From Saprospiraceae bacterium (GTDB taxonomy: Bacteria; Bacteroidota; Bacteroidia; Chitinophagales; Saprospiraceae), in contig JAIYAP010000060.1 in the NCBI GenBank assembly GCA_027488935.1, positions 1 through 52,456 of the forward strand: a DNA stretch of 52,456 bases, read 5' to 3'. Below the pieces are notes generated by a model. It was not told the DNA's origin. It saw only the letters and a program-made list of their open reading frames with translations, and made no database searches. Positions 20,101-29,300 of the stretch are shown here, one piece after another (positions within the stretch are counted from its first letter, which is position 1; every line of letters starts with the position of its first letter). The translations under genes and the position numbers were made by a program.

Positions 20101-22616
20101 GCCTGGCAGCACAAGTCTATACCGTTACCGTTACCGATGCCAATAGTTGTACCCTGGCAGTAAGTATCGCGGTCGACGAACCGCCGGTGCTTAGTGTTAC
20201 CAGTGCGCAAACCAATGTGGATTGTAACAGCACCAGCACCGGGAACGCCACGGTTACACCCACGGGCGGAACAGCACCTTATACCTTTGTATGGAATGAC
20301 CCAGCCGCACAAACGTTGGCCACGGCATCAAATTTGAGCGCCGGAACCTACACGGTGACCATTTCGGATGGCAACGCCTGCACCACGACGCGAAGCCTCA
20401 CCCTTACCCAACCCAATGCCATCCAGGTGCTGCTCAATCCTACCGATGCAAGATGTTTTGGTAAAAATGATGGAAAAATAACCCTGAACGCAACAGGAGG
20501 CACCCCATCTTATTCTTTTTTGTGGAATTCTGGTGAAAATACCCAAAACCTGAACAATAAACTCGCCGCAACCTATACCGTTACCGTTACCGATGCGCAA
20601 GCTTGTACCGCCGTTGCAACCGATAGTATCGGACAACCCAGCGCCATCATCATCAATATTGCCAACCAGGCCGTGCGCTGTTTTGGGGAAGCGAGCGGTG
20701 CCATTACCCTGGATATTTTTGGTGGTACACCTGCCTATTCGACCAAGTGGACCGGTCCCAATGGTTTTACGGCCAATGACACCTTAATATATGGTTTGTT
20801 TGCGGGCAACTATTCCGCCACCATCACCGATGCCAGTGCATGTACGGTAACGCTCAATGAAGTAATTACCCAGCCTGCCGCTGCCTTGGTCATTCAATTG
20901 CCCGAATTTGCCGATACGATTTGCTTTGCTGCAGCGGATGGCAAGGCATCCGTACAGATTTTTGGCGGAACCGCCCCCTTCACGTACCAATGGGAAGGCA
21001 ATGGCATCAGCCAAACCACCCAGGTAGCCACCGGTTTGGGTACAGGAAATTACAGCGTAACCATTACCGATGCCAACTTGTGTAGCCAAACCGGATCGAC
21101 TATCGTGACACAAAAGGATCAATTGTTTGCCGTCGGCGCATATAACAATCCGCGCTGTTTCAATGGAACGGATGGCTCGGCCTATTTATCTGCGATATTT
21201 TATGGTGCTACAGCAGCCGATGGGGCTTTCTTTAATTATCAATGGAGTACGGTTCCGGTTCAGAATACAGCAGTTGCTACAGGCCTAACCGCGTTACAAA
21301 CCTACCAGGTTACCCTCACCGATGCGCAAGGTTGTTCGGCTACTTCAGAAGTCACTTTGGGGAACCCGGATTCTGTACAAGCGCGCATCGTAGAACTCAA
21401 TCCAGTTTTATGTTTTGGGGATCCCAGTGGAAGCGCAATTGGCGCAGGTTTTGGCGGAACAGCACCCTATCAATACTTTTGGAGCCCCGGCGCAGCAGTA
21501 CAAACCGATTCGATCGCTACCGGATTGCGGGCGGGTACCTATTTCCTGACCGTTACCGATGCAAAAGGATGTCCAGACATTACGACCGTGCGGGTAACCG
21601 AGCCAAGCCGTTTGTTGGCCGATTTATTTGCCCTTCCGGTGTTGTGTTTTGGCGATGCAACCGGCGGTGCGGTGGCCGTTCCGAAGGGTGGGGTAGCGCC
21701 TTATCAACTCAATTGGTCGACGGGCGTAAGTACCGATACCGTACGCCAATTAGCAGCAGGCCCTGTGTATGTGACCATTACAGATAAAAATGGCTGTGTA
21801 TTCCCGGGCTTGGTCAATGTGCCTGAGCCTGCTGCACCCTTGAGCGGAAATACGACGAAAGAAGATCCGGCCTGTTTTGGAGGGCGCGATGGAAAAATGA
21901 CCATCGTTGGATCAGGTGGCACACCGCCTTACCGCTATGCGCTCAACGACCAGCCATTTATCGGTGCTTCGGTGCAAATTGGTTTGCAGGCCGGTTCCTA
22001 TACGCCTAAAATAATAGACCGCAATGGGTGCATCGTAAGTTTACCGCCTACCATTATTACCCAGCCAGATCAATTAATCGTCGATTTAGGACCCGATTTC
22101 ACCCTCGAACTGGGAAGAGATACCCAGTTGCTTGCACAAGTTCTAAACGGTGTAGATCCGGTCCAATTTGCCTGGAACCTCACAGACAGCATTTGGTTGA
22201 GTTGCCTGACTTGTGCGGATCCATTGGTGGAAAAACTATTCCAACAACGCTGGTTTAAGGTAACAGCCGTGGATGCCAATGGCTGTGAAGCAGAAGACCG
22301 CATCCTCATTTCCGTAGAACGCCCACGTCGGATTTTTGTGCCAACCGGATTTTCGCCAAATGACGACAGTGAAAACGACCGCCTAGTGGTACATGGCCAA
22401 AATTCGGCCAAAGTGACCAGTTTCCGGGTGTATGATCGTTGGGGTGAAATGGTTTTTGAAACCCTGGAAATACCAGTCAATGATGTGGCTTCCGGTTGGG
22501 ATGGAACATTCCGCGGCAAAGCCCTCGACCCAGGCGTATATGTGTGGGTGGTGGAAGCAACCTACCTCGATGGCCAAAAAGAAGTGCTGCATGGCAATAC
22601 GACCTTGATCCGTTAA
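17160..22616 (+). CDS. Giant choice-of-anchor-L / P-domain / SprB-repeat surface protein with T9SS type B sorting domain
   Basis: An 1818-residue secreted protein, a distant relative of the 3253-residue protein upstream. A signal peptide covers residues 1-28 (ending VLPAQ). Choice-of-anchor L lies at about 47-275 (FGSEEYPEF, NDIFGFFIQGPG), a Calx-beta-like domain at about 287-380, and a proprotein-convertase P-domain-like module at about 447-565 (HSWDDDIDMYLISP). Twelve SprB-like modules with the signature CFGG..G and GG..PY.Y.W follow at about 707-1640, and a type B C-terminal domain at about 1724-1818 (VPTGFSPNDD, YDRWG, SGWDGTFRG). SprB of Flavobacterium johnsoniae is a mobile gliding adhesin; whether this cell glides is not shown here. 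The start ATG follows a leader without a recognisable ribosome site. Confidence 0.93.
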   Translation: MQYTHYPFQKLFALTCLLCATAVLPAQTLQVTDATQAPFTPQNLVSNVLLGNGVTVTNITYNGVPQAVGYFTGGQNTIGIERGIVMSTGLVETAGGNFGCTEDGNIFANNANGSNATDANLDALTTDNLSDVSVYSITFIPTSDTLRFRYCFGSEEYPEFACSAYNDIFGFFIQGPGFPTTKNIALIPGTTLPVAINNLHPQNGAGCNPVNEQFYINNLNSTKQPVYDGYTQVFTAEAVVQPCQQYTITLAIADVGDSAFDSGVFLEAKSFGTGSLRAEVVTTSPDGILVEGCAQGSIIFRLPSPEAQDFPIDYTIFGSAVNGVDYQNIPANLVIPAGQTELVIPIIALQDNLTEPQELLAFDFRRDICSRDTLYISLKDNGLLPPALLPDTALCQNAPALQLNGTLPITLPPPPSFSNFQDFQIPFLFGPVFSDITVFGVTPNILSPTVLRSVCLNISHSWDDDIDMYLISPGGQFIELSTDNGGSGNDYTNTCFTPTATTKINFPGPFAPASATPFTGNWLPEGEWSDLWDGEYPTNGTWRLQLRDDALGNVGNLRDWTITFEPLYKVNYQWTPIVGVSCPTCPITNITPTQPTTYTVVATDSYGCSVSDSIRVDILPRIEAPTVNCTSFGTGMASFSWNNVVNATSFEVNVNGTGWVPASGTLLHNVSGLPNNAPVTLEVRGINPAYACAADIGSGLCCQKPAPAIAIQDVACFGGNSGTIQLTPDGSNPPYAYNLGAQTNGNGLFQNLTAGIYTVTITDGTGCSNTLPLTVASKPALNANTSLVQDVRCFGGDDGQLSASATGGTAGYTYTWSGTTPQTGVLASNLSVGTYTVTITDSNNCTSTATGLVNQPPDLILNVAGSTSPCFSAAAGSATASGSGGVAPYQYNWSNGPTTAVNANIVAGNYTVTISDANGCAETTFVIVGEAPALTTNLTKVSVSCFGGNNGTATANPNGGTGPYTYKWNTTPIQTTQTATGLAAQVYTVTVTDANSCTLAVSIAVDEPPVLSVTSAQTNVDCNSTSTGNATVTPTGGTAPYTFVWNDPAAQTLATASNLSAGTYTVTISDGNACTTTRSLTLTQPNAIQVLLNPTDARCFGKNDGKITLNATGGTPSYSFLWNSGENTQNLNNKLAATYTVTVTDAQACTAVATDSIGQPSAIIINIANQAVRCFGEASGAITLDIFGGTPAYSTKWTGPNGFTANDTLIYGLFAGNYSATITDASACTVTLNEVITQPAAALVIQLPEFADTICFAAADGKASVQIFGGTAPFTYQWEGNGISQTTQVATGLGTGNYSVTITDANLCSQTGSTIVTQKDQLFAVGAYNNPRCFNGTDGSAYLSAIFYGATAADGAFFNYQWSTVPVQNTAVATGLTALQTYQVTLTDAQGCSATSEVTLGNPDSVQARIVELNPVLCFGDPSGSAIGAGFGGTAPYQYFWSPGAAVQTDSIATGLRAGTYFLTVTDAKGCPDITTVRVTEPSRLLADLFALPVLCFGDATGGAVAVPKGGVAPYQLNWSTGVSTDTVRQLAAGPVYVTITDKNGCVFPGLVNVPEPAAPLSGNTTKEDPACFGGRDGKMTIVGSGGTPPYRYALNDQPFIGASVQIGLQAGSYTPKIIDRNGCIVSLPPTIITQPDQLIVDLGPDFTLELGRDTQLLAQVLNGVDPVQFAWNLTDSIWLSCLTCADPLVEKLFQQRWFKVTAVDANGCEAEDRILISVERPRRIFVPTGFSPNDDSENDRLVVHGQNSAKVTSFRVYDRWGEMVFETLEIPVNDVASGWDGTFRGKALDPGVYVWVVEATYLDGQKEVLHGNTTLIR

Positions 22617-22662
22617 AAAAACGTGTTAGTAACTTCTGTCAACAGATTATCCGTGAAAAACC

Positions 22663-22670
22663 TAACTTCG
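22663..22670 (+). promoter_or_regulatory. Bacteroidota-type -7 promoter element of smc
   Basis: TAACTTCG fits TAnnTTnG and lies 40 bases upstream of the smc start codon. No -33 box was identified with confidence. Confidence 0.5.
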
Positions 22671-22710
22671 CGCCTCTTTTTCTCAAATTTGCCTTAGTAA
22701 AGATCAGAAA

Positions 22711-25700
22711 ATGCGATTAAAGACGCTCGAACTAAAAGGTTTTAAAAGCTTTGCCAACGAAACGATCATCCACTTCAATGCGGATGTAACGGGTGTGGTG
22801 GGTCCAAACGGTTCGGGAAAGTCGAATGTGGTCGATGCTGTACGTTGGGTATTGGGCGAACAAAAGACGGGTTCGTTGCGCTTGGATAAAATGACCAGCG
22901 TGATTTTCAATGGTACCAAAAAGCGCAAGGAAGCCCAAATGGCATCCGTATCGCTTACCTTTGAAAATACCAAAAACATCCTGCCCATTGAGTACAACAC
23001 GGTGACCATCACCCGGATATTATACCGTTCGGGCGAAAGTGAGTACCGGCTGAATGGTGTCAGCTGCCGCTTGAAAGACATTACTTCCTTGTTTTTGGAT
23101 ACCGGTATTGGGGCCGACTCGTATGCGATCATTGCCCTGGGCATGGTGGAAGATTTGTTGAGCGACCGGGAACAGGCGCGCCGGCGTATGTTTGAACAGG
23201 CGGCCGGCGTAAGCAAATACAAAGCCCGCAAGCACGAAACCCAACAAAAACTGGAGGCTACGACGGCCGATTTGGACCGTATTGAAGATTTGCTGTTCGA
23301 AATTGAAGACCAGTTGAAAAAACTGGAAAAACAGGCCCAACGCGCACAGAAATTTTATGAAATGAAGGACGAGTATAAACTACTCTCCATCGAATTGGCC
23401 GTACACAACCTGGCGCGGCACAAAAAAGCATACAAGGAGTTAGAAGCGCAAATAGCCAGAGAAGAAGATAATTATCGCGTTGCCGAAATCAAAAGCCGCG
23501 AACTGGAGGCTTCCATGGAATATAAGCGCAAGTTGCACCTCGACAAAGAAACCAGTCTGAGCGAGCAACAACAAGCGGTAAATCGTTTGACCGGCCGAAT
23601 CCGTGGCAAGGAAAACGAGAAAAACATGCAGGCCCAAAAACGCACCTTTGTAGAGCAGGATGCCAGCCGTTTGGAAGAGCTCGTCACGCGCGCCCGTGAC
23701 CAAATTCGGCAGTTGGAAGCGGAAGTAGAAGGCTACCAAACCGACGTGAATTATGAAAAACGGGTAGAAGCAGAACTGGAAGAAGCGCTCGAATCGGCCA
23801 AAGCCAGGCTGGAACAAGTGCGCTCCGACCATAATTTGATGAAAGGAAACCTCGATGAGTTTGTGCGTGCACAACAACTGATCGAGCGCGATATCGTAGA
23901 ATTTGAAAAAAAACGCGCCGTGCAGGCCAACCAGATCGATAACCTGCGCCGCGATGTGGAACGCACCCTGGCCGATGTGGCACAACGCCGCGAGGAAATG
24001 CTGGTGATTGAAGGGAAAATGGTTGCCCTCGCACAACAGGAAGTTGCCCAGCAACAGAAAATAACAACCCTGGAAACCGCAGAAACCAAGCGCCGTGCCG
24101 ATATTGTTCAAACCGAACAAAGTGCCGACGAACTGCAAAAGAAAATTGCTGCCATTCAGCGCGGACTTGATGCCAAACGCAATGAGTTCAAACTGACGAA
24201 AAGCATGGTGGAAAGCCTCGAAGGTTTTCCGGAAAGTATCAAGTTTCTCAGCCAACAAAAAGATTGGGCCAAAAACTGCCCTTTGTTGTCGGACCTCATG
24301 TATGTGCGCGAGGAGTTTCGTGTTGTGATTGAAAATTACCTTGAACCCTACCTGAATTATTATGTGGTACCCAATGTGGACGAGGCGGTAAAAGCCATCC
24401 AATTACTCGGGAACAGCCAAAAAGGTCGGGCCAATTTCTTTGTGTTGGATGCATTTCAGGGTTACACCGCCCCTTTAGCCATGTTTACTGGGATGCGGGC
24501 TGCTGATTTGGTAGAATGTGATGTAAAATACAGACCGCTGGTAGATTTTTTACTGGAAAATGTCATGGTGGTGGATGAGGCACAGGCCGCAGCCACAACG
24601 CCCCCCAGCGATGTAGTCTTGTTGTCTAAAACGGGCGGATTTGTGCGCAAAAAGTTTTCACTTTCCGGCGGTTCGGTAGGCTTGTTTGAAGGTAAAAAAA
24701 TAGGCCGCAAAAAGAACCTCGAGGTTTTAGATGTCGATATCCAACAATTAGAGAAAAACGATTCCGAACTGAACCATCGCCTGGCCACTTTGCGTGCGCA
24801 TTTACAGGCTTTGAAAAATGCAGATCAAACACAAACCCTCGCACGCGAACGCGAGGCACTAAGCCGCTTTGCTCAAGAAAAAGCTGGTTTGCAGGCCCGT
24901 TTCGAAAATACAGCCGCATTTGTCCAGAATTTTGACCTTAAAAATGCCGAATCCGGGAAAGTAATTGCCGAACTGGAAAGTTCGAATGCCACCATTGAAT
25001 CCAATTTAGGCGAACGCAACGCTGCCCTGGAGGCCCTAAAAGACCGGCTTTCCAACGCAGATGGCAGTTTCCGCGATGTGGCCGAACAACTGAGTTTGGC
25101 CAGTGCGGCTTTCAACCAACAAAATATCGAGTTTATTCGGCAACAAAATAAGGTCAATGGTTTTCAGCAAGAACTCAGTTTCCGTGAAAAGCGACTCAGC
25201 GAATTGCGTACCCAAGTGACCCAAAACGATACGAACAAGAAAAAAAATGCCGAAGAAGTCGCCCTCATTCACGCGGATATTGCCCGCATTGATGCCGACC
25301 TGCAAGCATGGTATGCCGAGAAAAAAGGCCTGGAGGCCTCTTTGAGTGAGGTAGAGCAAACTTACTTTAAAGCCCGCAACGAAATTCAGGAAATTGAAAA
25401 TCAAAGCCGTGAAAATTTCCGCCGCCTTCAAGAATTACAAGTGCTGGTAAACCGGGTGAAGGAAAAATTTCAGGATGTCAAATTTGAAATTACGTCCATC
25501 GGCGAACGCTTGCGCGCAGAATTTGGAATGGGCGTGAATGATGTCATTAACAACGAACCCGACCCAAAATTCGAAAGGGAAACCCTCGAAAAAGAGGTAA
25601 ACAGCCTGAAACGGAAACTGGATTCATACGGCGAAATCAACCCGCTGGCCATCGAGGCATACAACGAAATCAAGGAGCGTTACGATAGTATTGCGGGCCA

Positions 25701-26259
25701 AAAGGCCGATATCATGGCCGCTAAGGAAAACCTCCTGCAAACCATGCTCGAAATTGAAGCCACCGCCACCGCACGCTTCCTCGAATCTTTTGCACAAGTA
25801 CGCGAAAACTTTATTAAGGTATTCCGCACCTTATTCACCGAAGACGATTCGGCCGATTTGTTGCTGACCAATCCTGATCACCCGCTCGAATCGGACATCA
25901 ACATCATCGCCAAGCCAAAAGGCAAACGCCCACAAAGCATCGCCCAACTTTCAGGCGGCGAAAAAACACTTACGGCAACGGCGCTTTTGTTCGCCCTCTA
26001 CTTGCTCAAACCCGCCCCCTTCTGTATCTTTGACGAAGTAGATGCACCCCTGGATGATGCCAATATTGAAAAATTTAACAACATTATCCGTAAGTTCTCT
26101 TCCGAGTCGCAGTTTATCGTAGTAACCCACAACAAAGCGACGATGGCAGCCGTGGATACGATCTATGGCGTATATATGCCCGAACAAGGCGTTTCAGCGG
26201 TTACTCCGGTCGATTTCCGACAGTTAGACCACGAAGCCCTGGTTTTTGAAGCAGGGTAA
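22711..26259 (+). CDS. smc: Chromosome segregation SMC ATPase
   Basis: An 1182-residue SMC protein of normal length, the ATPase of the bacterial condensin that compacts and separates chromosomes. Walker A (GPNGSGKSNVVDAVRWVLGE) is at residues 31-50. Two long charged, Gln/Glu-rich coiled-coil arms flank a hinge at about 490-640. The C-terminal half-ATPase carries the signature LSGGEKTLTATALLFA at about 1080 and Walker B FCIFDEVDAPLDD. The partner genes scpA and scpB are not in the window. The gene has its own -7 element and is followed by 115 bases without a gene. Several long antisense reading frames inside it are by-products of the coiled-coil codon pattern. Confidence 0.97.
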   Translation: MRLKTLELKGFKSFANETIIHFNADVTGVVGPNGSGKSNVVDAVRWVLGEQKTGSLRLDKMTSVIFNGTKKRKEAQMASVSLTFENTKNILPIEYNTVTITRILYRSGESEYRLNGVSCRLKDITSLFLDTGIGADSYAIIALGMVEDLLSDREQARRRMFEQAAGVSKYKARKHETQQKLEATTADLDRIEDLLFEIEDQLKKLEKQAQRAQKFYEMKDEYKLLSIELAVHNLARHKKAYKELEAQIAREEDNYRVAEIKSRELEASMEYKRKLHLDKETSLSEQQQAVNRLTGRIRGKENEKNMQAQKRTFVEQDASRLEELVTRARDQIRQLEAEVEGYQTDVNYEKRVEAELEEALESAKARLEQVRSDHNLMKGNLDEFVRAQQLIERDIVEFEKKRAVQANQIDNLRRDVERTLADVAQRREEMLVIEGKMVALAQQEVAQQQKITTLETAETKRRADIVQTEQSADELQKKIAAIQRGLDAKRNEFKLTKSMVESLEGFPESIKFLSQQKDWAKNCPLLSDLMYVREEFRVVIENYLEPYLNYYVVPNVDEAVKAIQLLGNSQKGRANFFVLDAFQGYTAPLAMFTGMRAADLVECDVKYRPLVDFLLENVMVVDEAQAAATTPPSDVVLLSKTGGFVRKKFSLSGGSVGLFEGKKIGRKKNLEVLDVDIQQLEKNDSELNHRLATLRAHLQALKNADQTQTLAREREALSRFAQEKAGLQARFENTAAFVQNFDLKNAESGKVIAELESSNATIESNLGERNAALEALKDRLSNADGSFRDVAEQLSLASAAFNQQNIEFIRQQNKVNGFQQELSFREKRLSELRTQVTQNDTNKKKNAEEVALIHADIARIDADLQAWYAEKKGLEASLSEVEQTYFKARNEIQEIENQSRENFRRLQELQVLVNRVKEKFQDVKFEITSIGERLRAEFGMGVNDVINNEPDPKFERETLEKEVNSLKRKLDSYGEINPLAIEAYNEIKERYDSIAGQKADIMAAKENLLQTMLEIEATATARFLESFAQVRENFIKVFRTLFTEDDSADLLLTNPDHPLESDINIIAKPKGKRPQSIAQLSGGEKTLTATALLFALYLLKPAPFCIFDEVDAPLDDANIEKFNNIIRKFSSESQFIVVTHNKATMAAVDTIYGVYMPEQGVSAVTPVDFRQLDHEALVFEAG

Positions 26260-26374
26260 TAGACTTTAGTACTAGAATTAGTATTTACCTAACATTGACT
26301 TAATGTTCCGTTCAAATGTCGATCCGACTTTTGTGTTAGCATTACTATTTTACTAGTCAATCAAAATTCTTTCC

Positions 26375-29300
26375 ATGAACAAAATTTTATTTTTTGCCTT
26401 AGCACTGTGCTGGGCATTTAACATGCAGGCACAAGTTTCCCTGACTGTTCAAGTGAATACACCTTCTGATGATTTGGAAGAGTATATTCCTGGTGCAGGC
26501 CAAACCCAAACGGTTGGCAACCTGGATGCCGGTAGTTCTGACCTTGAGTTAGGCAACGAAACGGCTGGAAATGTTGACCCACAAGTAGTGGGTGTTCGTT
26601 TTACAGGTGTTTCCATTCCAAAAGGCGCCTTGATTTTGCGCGCATACTTACAGTTTCAAGTAGATGCTACTGCAAAAAACACCGATCCTTGTAATATCTG
26701 GATCAAAGCACAAAACAGTGCTGCGCCACTCACTTTTGAAACGACTCCCTTCAACATCTCTTCCCGTCCAACCTTGCAGGATTCTGTGTATTGGGCAATT
26801 CCTGCTGGTTCTTGGAACACAGTTGGCCAAAATGGCGCCGACCAACGCAGCACCAACATTGCACAATTGGTGCAGGCTTTGGTAAACAAAGGTGACTGGA
26901 CAGAAGGTGGCGCGATGGCGTTTTTCCTGACCGGTACAGGCCTGCGTGAGGCAGAGTCATACGACGGTTCTGCTTCTGGCGCATGCAAATTGATCATTGA
27001 TTACATTGCGACAACGTCAATTACGGCACAAGTTTCTACCCCAGAAGACGATTTGGAAGAATACATCCCAGGTGCAGGCCAAACCCAAACAGTTGGTAAC
27101 CTGGATGGCGGCAGTTCCGACCTTGAGTTGGGTAATGAAGCTGCTGGCAACGTTGACCCACAAATCGTTGGCGTACGTTTCACCAACCTGGCCATCCCAA
27201 AGGGCGCCTTGATTCAATCGGCTTACCTGCAATTCCAGGTAGATGCTACGGCAAAAAACACCGATCCTTGTAATATTTGGGTAAAAGCGGAAGACAATGC
27301 AGCGCCCCTCGCGTTCAACACGACCCCGTTCAATATTTCCAGCCGCCCAAAATTGCAGGATTCTGTGTATTGGGCTATTCCTGCCGGTTCGTGGAACACC
27401 GTTGGCCAAAATGGAAATGATCAGCGCAGTTCAAACATCGCACAATTGGTCCAAAAATTAGTTGACCGTGCCGATTGGACAAGCGGAAACGCCATGGTAT
27501 TTACCCTGACTGGTACCGGTTTGCGCGAGTCTGAATCGTATGACGGTTCTCCTTCCGGTGCTTGCAAATTGATCGTAAATTACGTTCCAACCGCAACGTT
27601 GAATGCACAAGTATCTGCTGCTGAAGACGATTTGGAAGAATATATCCCAGGTACAAACCAAACCCAAACCGTGGGTAATTTGGATGCTGGTAGCTCCGAC
27701 CTTGAATTGGGTAATGAAGCAAGCGGCAACCTTGATCCACAGGTAGTTGGTGTTCGCTTCAACAACCTCGCGTTGCCAAAAGGCGCCGTTATTACCAAAG
27801 CATACCTGCAATTCCAGGTAGATGCTACAGCAAAAAATACCGACCCATGTAATATCTGGATTAAAGCAGAAGACGCTGATAATCCATTGGCTTTCAACAC
27901 CACCCCGTTCAATATTTCTTCACGTCCTGCTAGCGCCGATTCTATTTACTGGCCTATTCCAGCAGGATCATGGAATACAGTAGGTCAGGCAGGTGCCGAT
28001 CAGCGCAGCACGAACATTGCACCATTGGTTCAAGCCTTGGTGAACCGTGCAGGTTGGGCATCTGGCAATTCAATGGTATTTACCCTGCGTGGTACCGGTT
28101 TGCGCGAATCAGAATCGTATGACGGTTCTCCTTCCGGTGCTTGTAAATTGATCGTTGAATATGTTTCTGCAACATCTGGACCTACCGGCAACGCAACAAC
28201 TGCTTACCCGGTTGCCAAAAGCGGCAGCTGGTCGTACTTCGACAATGGCACTTTCCCAGGCGATACCTGGAAAGCAGAATCATTTGATGACGCTGCCTGG
28301 AAATTTGGCGAAGGTCCATTAGGTTACAATGCACTTGACCTGAAAACAACCGTTGGTTTTGGTGCGGATGCTAATAACAAACACATTACCACCTATTTCC
28401 GCAAGCGCGTAAACGTGGCTGATTTGGCTGCGCTTCCAAACACCTTGGAACTGCAAGTACGTCATGACGACGGTGTAATTGTGTACATCAACGGAACCGA
28501 ATTAGTACGTAAAAACCTGGCTGCCGGTGCGGTAACCAATACCACGTTGGCAACAACCAACGTAAGTGGTAACGCAGAAGCGGCTTACTTTACCTATGAT
28601 GTGCCAAAAACTGCTTTGGTACAAGGCGTAAATATCATCGCTGCAGAAGTACACCAGGTAGCTGCCAACAGCGCCGACCAGGTATTTGATATTGCTTTAA
28701 ACAGCCCATTTGGCACAAGCAATCCAACCGATTTGGGTTGCACAGTAGCGACCGACAAACACATCGGTTGCTTTACGTCTTTGATCCCACGCGAACAGCG
28801 CGATACCTTTGAAGTACCTGTTAGCCACGTTTTCCAATACATTGCTTTCGAAAATGAGGCCTATACCTTAGGTGGAGGTAATATCCCTGGTACATTCGAC
28901 TTCACCGGCTACGTGCCTGCAAATGGCAACAGCAGCCGTGGTGGTCACTTGGCGATCAACCACGAAGAATCAGTAGGTGGTGTATCTGTACTGGATATCA
29001 ATTTTGATTTTGCCAGCGGACTTTGGAAAGTAGACACAACGGGTAAAGTGGATTTCAGTGTAGTTGCAGGTACACAGCGTAACTGCTCTGGTACCGTAAC
29101 GCCTTGGGGTACCGTGATTACAAGCGAAGAAACTGCTACTACCTTAGATGCAAACAACGACGGCTACCCTGATTTGGGCTGGAACGTTGAAATCGATCCA
29201 TTGACGCGTAAAGTGCGCAATTATGGCAATGGTCCAGAAAAATTGTGGGCAATGGGCCGCATGAGCCACGAAAACGTGGTAGTTGCAGCCGATCAAAAAA

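Noticed and set aside
23440-24402. 320-codon open frame antisense to smc
   Set aside because: It lies fully inside the well-supported smc gene in the antisense frame, and its Phe/Leu/His-rich composition is the mirror of the Gln/Glu/Lys-rich coiled coil.
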